From NCBI RefSeq assembly GCF_004331345.1, contig NZ_SJJZ01000001.1, positions 1,674,001-1,738,000 on the forward strand: DNA of 64,000 nucleotides. The letters are read 5' to 3'. The notes beneath the pieces are model-generated. The model was not told the DNA's origin. It was given only the letters and a program-made list of their open reading frames with translations, and searched no databases. The DNA comes from Kribbella soli (GTDB lineage: Bacteria; Actinomycetota; Actinomycetes; Propionibacteriales; Kribbellaceae). How positions within the stretch are numbered: the first letter of the stretch is position 1; each line of letters opens with the position of its first letter. A program made the translations under genes and the position numbers. Below are positions 9,172-17,046 of the stretch, piece by piece.

Positions 9172-9578
9172 CCCGCCGCCCCTTCCCGCTGGCGGTGCCA
9201 CCGGAGCTGACGGCGTACATCCTCGACTTCCACTGGGACGTCGAACGGCTGCACGCCCTCGACCTGCCGACGGTCGATCTGCCGGTCGCCGACCTGGCGC
9301 ACCATCTCGACCTGCCGTTCTGGGCGTACGACGACCGGCCCTTCCAGGTCACGCCCCGTCAGGTCGCCGCAGATCCGGTCACGTACCGGGCGCAGTACGA
9401 ACGCACCCTCGCCGCCGACCTCCGCCACCCCATCGACGTCGTCCACCGCCCCGACGACCGCATCACCATCCTGGACGGCGTCCACCGCCTACTCCGAGCA
9501 GAACTCGACCACCACCCGACCATCCCCGCCCGAGTCCTCCCCTGGCCCGCCCTGGACCACATCGCCGTTTCGTCCTGA
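9168..9578 (+). CDS. Small hypothetical protein, ParB/sulfiredoxin-like motif
   Basis: 136 aa. ATG 9168 overlaps the GntR stop (ATGA), so it is translationally coupled to the regulator. I do not recognise the family. The C-terminal segment DDRITILDGVHRLLRAEL resembles the DGxHR loop of ParB/Srx-like nuclease folds; the N-terminal half is acidic and aromatic (LDFHWDVERLHAL). It may be an accessory of the regulator or an unrelated small enzyme. It ends only 4 nt before the convergent VOC gene. Confidence 0.7.
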   Translation: MTRRPFPLAVPPELTAYILDFHWDVERLHALDLPTVDLPVADLAHHLDLPFWAYDDRPFQVTPRQVAADPVTYRAQYERTLAADLRHPIDVVHRPDDRITILDGVHRLLRAELDHHPTIPARVLPWPALDHIAVSS

Positions 9579-9582
9579 GACG

Positions 9583-9927
9583 TCACTCCAGCGGCGCGCC
9601 GCCGTACGAGACCTCATTGCCGTCCGGATCGAAGAAGGTCGCATGCCGTACGCCGTTGTCGTACGTCTCGCGTACGGCGGGCTCGAGGCCGCGCTCGGCG
9701 ATCGCACCAAGCACCGCGTCGAAGTCCTCGACGAACAACGTGTGCTGCGCGTGGCCGGCATGCTCCGGGACGACCTCGATGTAGAGGTACTGGTGCTCGC
9801 CGACCTCCCACACCGCCTCGATGTCGTTGGGGAGAAAGCTCGGCGGCGCCCCCAGCAGCTTCTCGTACCAGGCAACCGCGGTCGCGTAGTCACTCACGGA
9901 GATCCCCGCAAACAGGTCCAGAGCCAT
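9583..9927 (-). CDS. VOC-family (glyoxalase-like) protein
   Basis: 114 aa. Two beta-alpha-beta-beta-beta half-modules: FAGISVSDYATAVAWYEKLLG, the metal-region pattern HQYLYIEVV and HTLFVEDFDAVL, ending HATFFDPDGNEVSYG. Single VOC-domain proteins of this length bind a small ligand or metal and may be lyases, dioxygenases or resistance proteins. Nothing in the context fixes the substrate. It is divergent from a second, distinct VOC gene 53 bp away. Confidence 0.8.
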   Translation of the reverse strand: MALDLFAGISVSDYATAVAWYEKLLGAPPSFLPNDIEAVWEVGEHQYLYIEVVPEHAGHAQHTLFVEDFDAVLGAIAERGLEPAVRETYDNGVRHATFFDPDGNEVSYGGAPLE

Positions 9928-9980
9928 ACCGGAGCCTACCTAACGGCCACGGCACTACCTTCTGTCCTTAAGGTCGGGGC

Positions 9981-10361
9981 ATGAAGGTGAATCGGCTGGA
10001 CCATCTTGTGCTCACGGTGGCTGATCTGGACGTGAGCGTGGACTTCTATCAGCGGGTTCTGGGGATGGGAGCGGTGACGTTCAAGGGTGGGCGGCGGGCG
10101 CTCACCTTCGGGACGAGCAAGATCAACCTGCATCAGGTCGGCCACGAGTTCGAGCCCAAGGCTGCGCATCCGGGAGCAGGCACCGCAGATCTGTGCTTCA
10201 TCGTGGACGAGTCGATCGACCAGGTGCGGGCCGAGCTGGTCGCGCACGGCGTCGAGATCGAGGAAGGCCCGGTCGAGCGCACTGGCGCGACCGGGCCGAT
10301 CCTCAGCGTGTACTTCCGCGACCCCGACCGAAACCTGATCGAGGTCAGCAACTACCTCTAG
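9981..10361 (+). CDS. VOC-family protein, glyoxalase/dioxygenase-like
   Basis: 126 aa. Starts VNRLDHLVLTVADLDVSVDFYQRVLGM and ends SVYFRDPDRNLIEVSNYL, giving the usual His and Glu metal ligands. It resembles the cytosolic glyoxalase-like group. TAAGGT lies 6 nt before the ATG with no Shine-Dalgarno sequence, so the message may be leaderless. Its TAG stop overlaps the TAG of the convergent oxidoreductase by 4 bp (CTAG). Confidence 0.82.
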   Translation: MKVNRLDHLVLTVADLDVSVDFYQRVLGMGAVTFKGGRRALTFGTSKINLHQVGHEFEPKAAHPGAGTADLCFIVDESIDQVRAELVAHGVEIEEGPVERTGATGPILSVYFRDPDRNLIEVSNYL

Positions 10362-11554
10362 ACCGGGGCGTCGCCGTGGTCCGGGATCTCGAGCTGTACG
10401 CCGCCCTGCAGCGCGGACTGATGCGCGTAGATACCGGGCAGGGTGTAGCGGGCAGAGACCCAGGCGTTGATCGGCGGGAGGGTCTTGTCGGCGACCGCGC
10501 GGACGAAGTCGTCGGCGAGGAAGTGGTGTGAACCCTCGTGGCCGTTGTGCAGGCCGGCGAACTCCTCCGGGAGGCGGGAGCGGTCGTGGACCGGGGAGAG
10601 ACCGGACCGGAACGCGTCCCGCAGCGCCGGGTCGACGTTCGCGAGGTCCGCGTCGTCGAGTGAGCTGCTCGGCTTCGTCTCCATCAGGTGGCTGACGTCC
10701 TCGACGCCTTCCTTGTTCTGCCACAGCGTCGTGGTCGCGAGCTGCTCGAAGCTGCCCTCGGTGCCGAACACCCGCAGCCGCGACTCCCGGATGTGCGACG
10801 GGTACCCGACCCGGCGCATCTCGTTCGTCCGCATGATCCCGCCGTCGGCGAGCTTGAACAGTGCGGTCGCGTTCGAGAAGTCGTTGTCGAACTGGCTGAT
10901 CTCCTTGTCGAAGACGCCGTCACCGCGGTCGTCCTTGACGCCGATCGCCGACACGTGGGTGGCGTGCTGACCGGTCACCGACAGAACATTGCCGACCGCG
11001 TGCGTCGGGTAGAGCAGCGGCGGGAACGACGCGGTCTTCTTCCAGTCGTCGCCGCCGGAGTACTGGTACGCCGAGTAGAACCCGAGATCCATGTCGTGGA
11101 CGTAGTCGCCCTCGCTGTAGAACACCCGGCCGAACTGGCCGTCCGCCAGCTTCTGCCGGCAGTACACCGAGGACGGGTAGTAGTGGCTCGTCTCACCCAT
11201 CATGTAGGTGAGCCCGGTCTCCTTCACCAGTTCGATGATGCGCGCGATCTGGTCCGCCTCGATCGCCATCGGGACCGTGGAGTACACGTGCTTGCCGGCC
11301 TCGAGCGCCTTGATCGCCATCTCGCCGTGCAGCCACCGCTGCGTGAAGATCGCGACCGCGTCCACGTCCGACTCGAGCATCTCCTCGAACGACGCCGTCG
11401 TCACCGAGACGCCCTGCTTGGCGGCCATCTCCGCGGCCCGCTCCGGGATGACGTCGGTCAGCCGCACATCGGACACGTCCGGGTGCGCGGACCACAGCCG
11501 CAGGAACGAAGGGGCGAACTGGCCGGCTCCGACCACACCGATGCTGATTCCCAT
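10358..11554 (-). CDS. Gfo/Idh/MocA-family oxidoreductase
   Basis: 398 aa from ATG 11554; an in-frame ATG at 11575 would add seven residues. N-terminal Rossmann fold ISIGVVGAGQFAPSF, then AIFTQRWLHGEMAIKALEAGKHVYSTVPMA, which holds the region around the catalytic lysine site (here replaced by STVP rather than the usual EKP). This is followed by MGETSHYYPSSVYCR. These enzymes oxidise or reduce sugar or cyclitol hydroxyls with NAD(P). The altered EKP motif means the mechanism should not be assumed. It is monocistronic, with a palindrome just upstream. Confidence 0.82.
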   Translation of the reverse strand: MGISIGVVGAGQFAPSFLRLWSAHPDVSDVRLTDVIPERAAEMAAKQGVSVTTASFEEMLESDVDAVAIFTQRWLHGEMAIKALEAGKHVYSTVPMAIEADQIARIIELVKETGLTYMMGETSHYYPSSVYCRQKLADGQFGRVFYSEGDYVHDMDLGFYSAYQYSGGDDWKKTASFPPLLYPTHAVGNVLSVTGQHATHVSAIGVKDDRGDGVFDKEISQFDNDFSNATALFKLADGGIMRTNEMRRVGYPSHIRESRLRVFGTEGSFEQLATTTLWQNKEGVEDVSHLMETKPSSSLDDADLANVDPALRDAFRSGLSPVHDRSRLPEEFAGLHNGHEGSHHFLADDFVRAVADKTLPPINAWVSARYTLPGIYAHQSALQGGVQLEIPDHGDAPV

Positions 11555-11576
11555 GCGGAAGAGCCAATCACACATT

Positions 11577-11597
11577 TATGTTCCACGGAAGAACATA
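11577..11597. promoter_or_regulatory. Palindrome upstream of the Gfo/Idh/MocA gene
   Basis: TATGTTC-N7-GAACATA, with 7-bp perfect arms, begins 23 bp upstream of the chosen start. It is AT-rich in a GC-rich background, as expected for an operator at a promoter. No regulator gene is adjacent, so the binding protein is unknown. Confidence 0.5.
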
Positions 11598-11636
11598 TTC
11601 AGACGTTGGAACGTGTGGCCCCACCCATCCCAGCGC

Positions 11637-11695
11637 ACTTTGAGCACCCACCAACCATTTCCAGCCCGGCAAAACGGTTGGTGGGTGCTCAAAGT
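11637..11695. repeat. 59-bp palindromic repeat, copy A
   Basis: Left arm 11637-11660 and right arm 11672-11695 pair over 24 bp with one mismatch around an 11-nt loop; the outer 20 bp pair perfectly, beginning ACTTTGAGCACCCACC. A second copy of identical length and design lies at 63700-63758. Copy A begins 8 nt downstream of the leftward glycerophosphodiesterase stop, so it could also act as its terminator, although no T-run follows. Confidence 0.85.
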
Positions 11696-11702
11696 TGGGT
11701 GG

Positions 11703-12377
11703 TTAGGGGTGGGTGAGGAGGTGCGGGTTGTCGGTGGTGATGCCGTCGACGCGCAGGGCGGCGGCCTTGGCGAGGGTTTCCGCGTCGGGGACGGGCCAGG
11801 CGGTGACGGACAGGCCGTTGGTGTGGAGGTCGGCGACTGCCTCCGGGGTGAGGCCGGCGATGCCGCAGAGGGACCAGGTGGCGCCGGCTGCGCGGGTGCG
11901 GGTGATGACCTCGGCGGTGTCCGGCGTACGGCCGAAGATGTGGCCCGTGGTCACGTCCGGGCACGCCTCCCGGATGGCGAGCAGGATCCCTGGGTGGAAC
12001 GACGTCACCAGGGTGCGCTCGGCCAGCGCCGGGTCCGACTTGAGCGACTGGGCGAGCAGCGGTACGGCGGCCTCGGCCTTGACCTCCGCCTGGAAACGTA
12101 CGTCGATCGCCGCGACCGTCTCGGCCCACGTCGGGACCCGCTCGCCCTCCCCGGCGTCCAGGGCGCGGAGCTCGGCGAGCGTCAGCTCCTCGACCGCGCC
12201 CGAACCCGACGTGGTGCGGTCGACGGTGGCGTCGTGCATGATCACGAGCTCGCCGTCCGCGGTGACGCGGAGGTCGAGCTCGATCTCGTCGCAGCCGTCC
12301 GCGACCGCCCGCCGGAACGAGCGCAGCGTGTTCTCCGGTTCGGTCCCGAGTGCGCCCCGGTGGCCGGTGATGATCAC
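11703..12377 (-). CDS. Glycerophosphodiester phosphodiesterase
   Basis: 224 aa from GTG 12377, which overlaps the stop of the binding-protein gene (GTGA). GDPD barrel signatures are present: ITGHRGALGTEPENTLRSF, EIELDLRVTADGELVIMHD (metal and catalytic residues), EVKAE and the C-terminal DGITTDNPHLL. No signal peptide, so it acts in the cytoplasm on imported diesters, giving glycerol-3-phosphate and an alcohol. Last gene of an operon with a Ugp-like importer, the classic ugp arrangement. Confidence 0.9.
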   Translation of the reverse strand: MIITGHRGALGTEPENTLRSFRRAVADGCDEIELDLRVTADGELVIMHDATVDRTTSGSGAVEELTLAELRALDAGEGERVPTWAETVAAIDVRFQAEVKAEAAVPLLAQSLKSDPALAERTLVTSFHPGILLAIREACPDVTTGHIFGRTPDTAEVITRTRAAGATWSLCGIAGLTPEAVADLHTNGLSVTAWPVPDAETLAKAAALRVDGITTDNPHLLTHP

Positions 12378-13693
12378 AGAACCTTCTCCTCGTAGAGACG
12401 TTTGACCTCTTCGCCGATCGCCTCGAGCCGGCCCGCGACGGAGGCGAACACCTTCTTCGGCTGCGCGTTGTCGGCGTAGATCTGCTGCAGCCCGGTGTAG
12501 ATCTGCACGTTCGCGTTCCGCCCGTACAGCCGGATCGCGTCCTGCTGCCGCGCGTTCTCCAGCTGCGCGATCGCGACGCCGTAGTTCGGCTGCTCCGCGA
12601 TCAGCTTCTTCAGCTCGGCGTCCTCGCGGGCCTTGTTCACGACCGGAAGGTACCCGGTCTGCGTCGTCCACCACGCCGAGTTCTCCGGCAGCGCGAGGAA
12701 CTGCAGGAACGTCGCCGCGGCCTGTTTCCGCTCGGTCGAGATGTTCCGCAGCATCCCGATCCCGCCGCCGCCGGTGGCGATCCCGGCCGCGACCTCCGAC
12801 GGGATGAACCCGGCCCCGACCTTGAACTTGGCCTTGGACCCAATGGTCTTCATCGCACCGGTCGACTCCTGGATCACGCCGACCAGCCCGTTCGCGAAGT
12901 CCGTACTCGGGCTGCTCGCCATGTACGCCGCGCCGAGGTCGTGCACCATCTGCCGCTGCCACTCGCCCGCGGCGACCGCGCCGGCCTCGTCGATGGTGAC
13001 GTCGAGCCCCTTGGAGTACGCGCCGCCGAACTGCCAGACGTTGCCCTGGAACTGCCAGTCGCCGTCGATCTTCGCGAACGCGATCGTCCGCAACGACCGC
13101 CCGCCGGACTGCACCTTCGCGAGTTCGGGAACCCACGACCGCAGCTCGCTCCAGGTCCGCGGCACCCGGTCCGGCAGCCCGGCCTTCGCGAACGCGTCCC
13201 GGTTGTAGTACATGATCGGCGTACTGCGGGCGAACGGAACGGCCCAGCTCTGCCCCTTCACGACGTACTCCCCGAACAGTTTCTCCTGGTAGACACCAGG
13301 CCCGAAACCGTCGGTGAAGTAGCCGTTCAACGGTTCGAGCGCGTCGTTCAGGAAGAACCGTTCCCAGGTGACGTCCGACAGTACGGCGAGATCGGGCGCC
13401 TGCTTCGCGACCAGCGCGGCCGCGACCTTTTGCGCCACGTCGTCGTAGCTGCCCTGGAACTGCACCTCGACGTACACGTCCTGCTGCGAGTCGTTGAACT
13501 TGGCAACGAGCTTGTCGACCGCCTTGCCGTTCACCCCGCCGTACGGCGACCAGAACACGACCCGCGTGCGGTTGGCGTACTGCTTCGGCACGGACCCGGC
13601 CGGCTGCGAGTAGATCGCATCCACCGAACGGTAGCCACAGCCCGCCAGCGTGGCGCCGGCCGCGAGCCCCAGGAACATCCTGCGCTTGAGCAT
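12374..13693 (-). CDS. UgpB-like substrate-binding lipoprotein
   Basis: 439 aa from ATG 13693, which has GAAGGG 6 nt upstream; ATG 13699 overlaps the previous stop but has no spacing to that site. The N-terminus LKRRMFLGLAAGATLAGCG combines a twin-arginine-like motif and a lipobox cysteine. The mature part is a family-1 sugar-binding fold (VVFWSPYGG, VYVEVQFQGSYDDVAQKVAAALVAKQAPDLAVL, GQSWAVPFARSTPIMYYN). The last motif and the neighbouring GDPD favour glycerol-3-phosphate or glycerophosphodiesters as ligand. Confidence 0.85.
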   Translation of the reverse strand: MLKRRMFLGLAAGATLAGCGYRSVDAIYSQPAGSVPKQYANRTRVVFWSPYGGVNGKAVDKLVAKFNDSQQDVYVEVQFQGSYDDVAQKVAAALVAKQAPDLAVLSDVTWERFFLNDALEPLNGYFTDGFGPGVYQEKLFGEYVVKGQSWAVPFARSTPIMYYNRDAFAKAGLPDRVPRTWSELRSWVPELAKVQSGGRSLRTIAFAKIDGDWQFQGNVWQFGGAYSKGLDVTIDEAGAVAAGEWQRQMVHDLGAAYMASSPSTDFANGLVGVIQESTGAMKTIGSKAKFKVGAGFIPSEVAAGIATGGGGIGMLRNISTERKQAAATFLQFLALPENSAWWTTQTGYLPVVNKAREDAELKKLIAEQPNYGVAIAQLENARQQDAIRLYGRNANVQIYTGLQQIYADNAQPKKVFASVAGRLEAIGEEVKRLYEEKVL

Positions 13694-13695
13694 GC

Positions 13696-14508
13696 TCATC
13701 CCTTCAGAGCTCCGGCCGTGATCCCACCGACGATGTAGCGCTGGGCGATCAGGAAGATCAGCAGCATCGGTGCGAGCACCAGCAACGTGCCGGCCATGAT
13801 CGTTCCCCAGGCCGCGAGACCTTCCTCGTCCTTGAGGATCAGCAGCCCGACGGGCAGTGTCCGCATCGAGGCGGTGTTGGTGACGATCAGCGGCCAGACG
13901 AAGTTGTTCCACTCCTCGACCGCGGTGATCACCACGACGGTGATCAGCATCGGCCGCGACATCGGCAGGACGACGCGCCACAACGTACGCAGGTGTCCGG
14001 CGCCGTCGACCGCTGCCGCGTCCGTCACTTCCGTGGGCAGGGTGAGGAAGTGCTGCCGCATCAGGAACGTCGCGAACGCGGACCCGATACCGGGGATGAT
14101 CAGGCCGGCGTAGGTGTTGATCCAGCCCAGGGTCGCCACGGTCAGGTAGTTCGGCAGCAGCGTCACGTGGCCGGGCACCATCATCGCGCCGAGCACCGCG
14201 AAGAACAGGATCTTCTTGAACGGGAACCGCAGGTAGGCGAAGGCGTACGCCGTCAGTACGGCGTTCACCACCTTCAACGCGGTCCCGATCACGGTGATGA
14301 TCGTGGAGTTCAGGAAGAACCGGTCGAACGGCGCGGCCTTCCACGCCAGGCTGAAGTTCTCCCAGGTCAGGTGCGGCCACCAGGCGGGCGGCCACTGGTA
14401 GATCTGGGTCGGCTGCTTGAACGCCGTGGACAGCAACCAGTACAGCGGTCCGAGGAACACGGCCGCCACACCGATCAGTACGACGTACTGGATCGCACGT
14501 GTCTTCAT
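13696..14508 (-). CDS. ABC permease, UgpE-like
   Basis: 270 aa with six predicted membrane segments. The MalG/UgpE-type EAA loop is visible as TDAAAVDGAGHLRTLWRVVLPMSRP. Start ATG 14508 overlaps the partner permease stop (ATGA). With the UgpA-like permease it forms the channel for the lipoprotein above. No ATPase is encoded nearby; many actinomycetes share one MsiK-type ATPase among such importers. Confidence 0.9.
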   Translation of the reverse strand: MKTRAIQYVVLIGVAAVFLGPLYWLLSTAFKQPTQIYQWPPAWWPHLTWENFSLAWKAAPFDRFFLNSTIITVIGTALKVVNAVLTAYAFAYLRFPFKKILFFAVLGAMMVPGHVTLLPNYLTVATLGWINTYAGLIIPGIGSAFATFLMRQHFLTLPTEVTDAAAVDGAGHLRTLWRVVLPMSRPMLITVVVITAVEEWNNFVWPLIVTNTASMRTLPVGLLILKDEEGLAAWGTIMAGTLLVLAPMLLIFLIAQRYIVGGITAGALKG

Positions 14509-15455
14509 CGGTAGTGCACCCGCCTCTCCATCACCCGGGCCTGCACGGTGGTGACGACCAGCAGGATGACGAACATGATGATCGACAGCGTCGCCGCGCG
14601 GCCCGCGTTGAACGCCTGGAAGCCCTCGTTGTAGATCGACCAGCTCAGCGTGGTGGTGGCATCACCAGGGCCGCCACCGGTCATCACCGCGATCACGTCG
14701 AACGCCTGGAAGGTGCCGATCACCGTGGTGATCAGCAGGAAGAAGGTGATCGGGGCCAGCAACGGGAGCTTGATCGACCGGAACCGCGTCCAGGTCGACG
14801 CGCCGTCGATCGCGGCCGCCTCGTCGAGCTCCTTCGGCAGACTCTGCAGGCCGGCCAGGTAGATCAGCGCGGCGAACCCGACGTTCTTCCACAGGTAGAC
14901 GATGACCAGACCCGGCAGCGCCCAGTCGGAGTTGTTCATCCAGTCCGGCGGCTCGGCGCCGAACGGTTCGATCAGCGCCCGCATCAGGCCGTAACCGGGG
15001 TCGAAGATGAACGCCCAGATGGTCGCGACCGCGGCACCCGACAGGATGTGCGGCGCGAACGCGATCGTCCGGACCGCGCCGCGGCCCTTCAGCGGCAGGT
15101 TGAACAGGAACGCCAGCGCCAGCCCGATCACCAGGCTGCCGACCACGATCAGCCCGGTGAACACGACCGTGATCCACAGCGTCTTGTGGAACGCGGGGTC
15201 GGTCAGTGTCCGGCCGTAGTTGGCCAGACCCACGAACTTCGGGCGGGCCGCGATCATGTTCCAGTCGGTCAGGCTGAGGAACGCGTTGTAGATGATCGGC
15301 CAGTACGCGAAGACCGCGATCACCAGCAGGTTCGGCGCGACCAGCAACGCGAACAGCCCGTACTCGCGCCGTCTCCGGCGCTTCCGCTGATCATTGCCGT
15401 CAGCAATTGTTCGTTCGTCCGGATGGGTCCGGGCCGGCAGGTCAACTACCGTCAC
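14505..15455 (-). CDS. ABC permease, UgpA-like
   Basis: 316 aa. A basic cytoplasmic N-terminus (QRKRRRRREYG) is followed by six membrane segments; the EAA loop is KELDEAAAIDGASTWTRFRSIKLPLLAP. MalF/UgpA type. It is coupled by ATGA overlap both to the inositol-monophosphatase-like gene upstream and to UgpE downstream, so the phosphatase and the importer share one message. Confidence 0.9.
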   Translation of the reverse strand: MTVVDLPARTHPDERTIADGNDQRKRRRRREYGLFALLVAPNLLVIAVFAYWPIIYNAFLSLTDWNMIAARPKFVGLANYGRTLTDPAFHKTLWITVVFTGLIVVGSLVIGLALAFLFNLPLKGRGAVRTIAFAPHILSGAAVATIWAFIFDPGYGLMRALIEPFGAEPPDWMNNSDWALPGLVIVYLWKNVGFAALIYLAGLQSLPKELDEAAAIDGASTWTRFRSIKLPLLAPITFFLLITTVIGTFQAFDVIAVMTGGGPGDATTTLSWSIYNEGFQAFNAGRAATLSIIMFVILLVVTTVQARVMERRVHYR

Positions 15456-16252
15456 ACCGACCTCCTTGTGAGTAGCTCGAGCAACGCAGCGGACACTAGG
15501 GGCGTGGACGCCAGGATGCCTTGTGGAAAAGCAGTTTCAGGTCCGCGGACGACGGTGGCGCCGGCCTCGCGGGCGATCAGCGCGCCGGCGGCGACGTCCC
15601 ACGGCTGGATCAGGTGCTCGTAGTACGCGTCCGCCGTACCGTCGGCGACCGAGCACAGGTCGAGCGCGGCCGATCCGCCGCGGCGGATGTCGCGGACGAC
15701 CGGCAGCAAGTCTTGCAGAAGCGCTGCCTGCTCGGCGCGGCGATCCGGGAGATACGAGAAGCCCGTGGCGACCAGAGCCGACTCCAGTGGTGCCTGTCGC
15801 AGCGGACCGAGGCGCCGGTCGTCACGGAAGGCGCCGGCATCACGTACGGCGGACCACGTCGTACCGGTCCGCGGTTGGTGAACCACGCCGGCGAGCGCAC
15901 CGTTCTCGTCCTCGACGGCGATCGAGACGCTCCAGTCGAGGCGGCCGTAGAGGTAGTTGACCGTGCCGTCCAGGGGATCGATCACCCACGTCAGGCCGGT
16001 GCTCGAAGGGCGCGAAGCACCTTCTTCACCGAGGAGTCCGTCGCCGGGACGGGCCGCGGTCAGGCCGTCGACGATCAGCTTCTCGGACGCACGGTCGGCC
16101 GCGCTGACCGGGTCGTTGGCCGAGCTTTTGGTCTCGACACCGGCCGCGTCGATCGACAGACTCCGCTGACGGGCCAGGAGCTCCTCGCCCGCCGCGATCG
16201 CCAGCCGGACGGCCAGTTCGCGCAGGTCAACGAGGTTCGGAGCAGCGGACAT
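15452..16252 (-). CDS. Inositol-monophosphatase-family phosphatase
   Basis: 266 aa. Metal-binding motifs of the Li-sensitive family: GEEGASRP (usually GEE), WVIDPLDGTVNYLYGRLDWSVSIAV, and the C-terminal QPWDVAAGALIAREAGATV. Likely hydrolyses an inositol or sugar phosphate. First gene of the Ugp-like operon. No Shine-Dalgarno is seen, but TAATTT lies exactly 7 nt before the ATG, fitting a leaderless transcript. The pairing with GDPD suggests a role in using glycerophosphoinositol-like compounds (inference). Confidence 0.87.
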   Translation of the reverse strand: MSAAPNLVDLRELAVRLAIAAGEELLARQRSLSIDAAGVETKSSANDPVSAADRASEKLIVDGLTAARPGDGLLGEEGASRPSSTGLTWVIDPLDGTVNYLYGRLDWSVSIAVEDENGALAGVVHQPRTGTTWSAVRDAGAFRDDRRLGPLRQAPLESALVATGFSYLPDRRAEQAALLQDLLPVVRDIRRGGSAALDLCSVADGTADAYYEHLIQPWDVAAGALIAREAGATVVRGPETAFPQGILASTPLVSAALLELLTRRSV

Positions 16253-16320
16253 GCCGGTGAAATTATCACTGAACGATGGTTACGTATAGAGAATGAGTGT
16301 GATTTTCTCACCGAAATCAC
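16253..16320 (-). promoter_or_regulatory. Promoter/operator region of the Ugp-like operon
   Basis: Contains the -10-like TAATTT (16260-16265, minus strand), a short repeat GTGA-N5-TCAC (16257-16269), and a stronger inverted repeat GTGATTT-N8-AAATCAC (16299-16320). The region is distinctly AT-rich. The larger repeat could be an operator for a sugar- or phosphate-responsive regulator not encoded here. Confidence 0.55.
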
Positions 16321-16329
16321 ATTCGTAGC

Positions 16330-17025
16330 TCAATCGTCATCGTCGTTCCGGAGCCGTACGCCGGTGACGCCGTCGAGATCGTCCAGCGCGAGCACCAGGT
16401 TCTGCAGCGGTGGGCGCCCGGAGAACCGCATCGACGCCCGGACCTGCGGTCGCGGCCCGTCCAGGTGCACCTCGGTCCCGAGCACCGACGCCTCGAATCC
16501 CATCGACGTAGCGGTCGCCAGGATCGCCCGCAGCACGCCGGCCCCGTCGTCGTACCGCACCGTGACGATGCGGCGGCGGTCCGGTGACGGCAGGAACCGG
16601 CCGAGCCGCGCGAACGGGCCGACGGCAACCAAATGCAGCACGGTCGCCGCGACCGCGAGGACCGGCATCCCGGCACCACAGGCCATGCCGATCGCGGCCG
16701 TCATCCAGATCGTGGCCGCCGTGGTCAGCCCACGGACCACGTCCCGGCGCATGAAGATCACGCCGGCGCCGAGGAAGCCGACACCGGACACGATCTGCGC
16801 CGCGATCCGGGACGGGTCGAGATTGACGTCGGTCCCGAGTACGGCGCTGAAGCCGAATCCGGAGACCAGGGTGAACAGTGCTGCTCCGGTGCCGACGAGC
16901 GTGTGCGTGCGCATACCGGCGCTCTTCTGCCGCACCTGACGCTCGATGCCGATCACCATCGACAGCACGAACGCGATCAGCAGCAGAAGCAGCTCGGTCC
17001 ACGTAGTAGAGGTTGCGAGTTTCAT
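16330..17025 (-). CDS. MgtC/SapB-family membrane protein
   Basis: 231 aa. N-terminal membrane domain of the MgtC type: [38 protein letters not shown], then [20 protein letters not shown] and [22 protein letters not shown] cytoplasmic C-terminal ACT-like domain of about 90 residues follows. MgtC proteins are linked to growth at low magnesium and to inhibition of F-ATPase. RBS AGGAT precedes ATG 17025. It lies 21 bp after the dehydrogenase gene, so it may be the last gene of that transcript. Confidence 0.9.
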   Translation of the reverse strand: MKLATSTTWTELLLLLIAFVLSMVIGIERQVRQKSAGMRTHTLVGTGAALFTLVSGFGFSAVLGTDVNLDPSRIAAQIVSGVGFLGAGVIFMRRDVVRGLTTAATIWMTAAIGMACGAGMPVLAVAATVLHLVAVGPFARLGRFLPSPDRRRIVTVRYDDGAGVLRAILATATSMGFEASVLGTEVHLDGPRPQVRASMRFSGRPPLQNLVLALDDLDGVTGVRLRNDDDD

Positions 17026-17046
17026 GATCCCAATCCTGTGCCCCGC

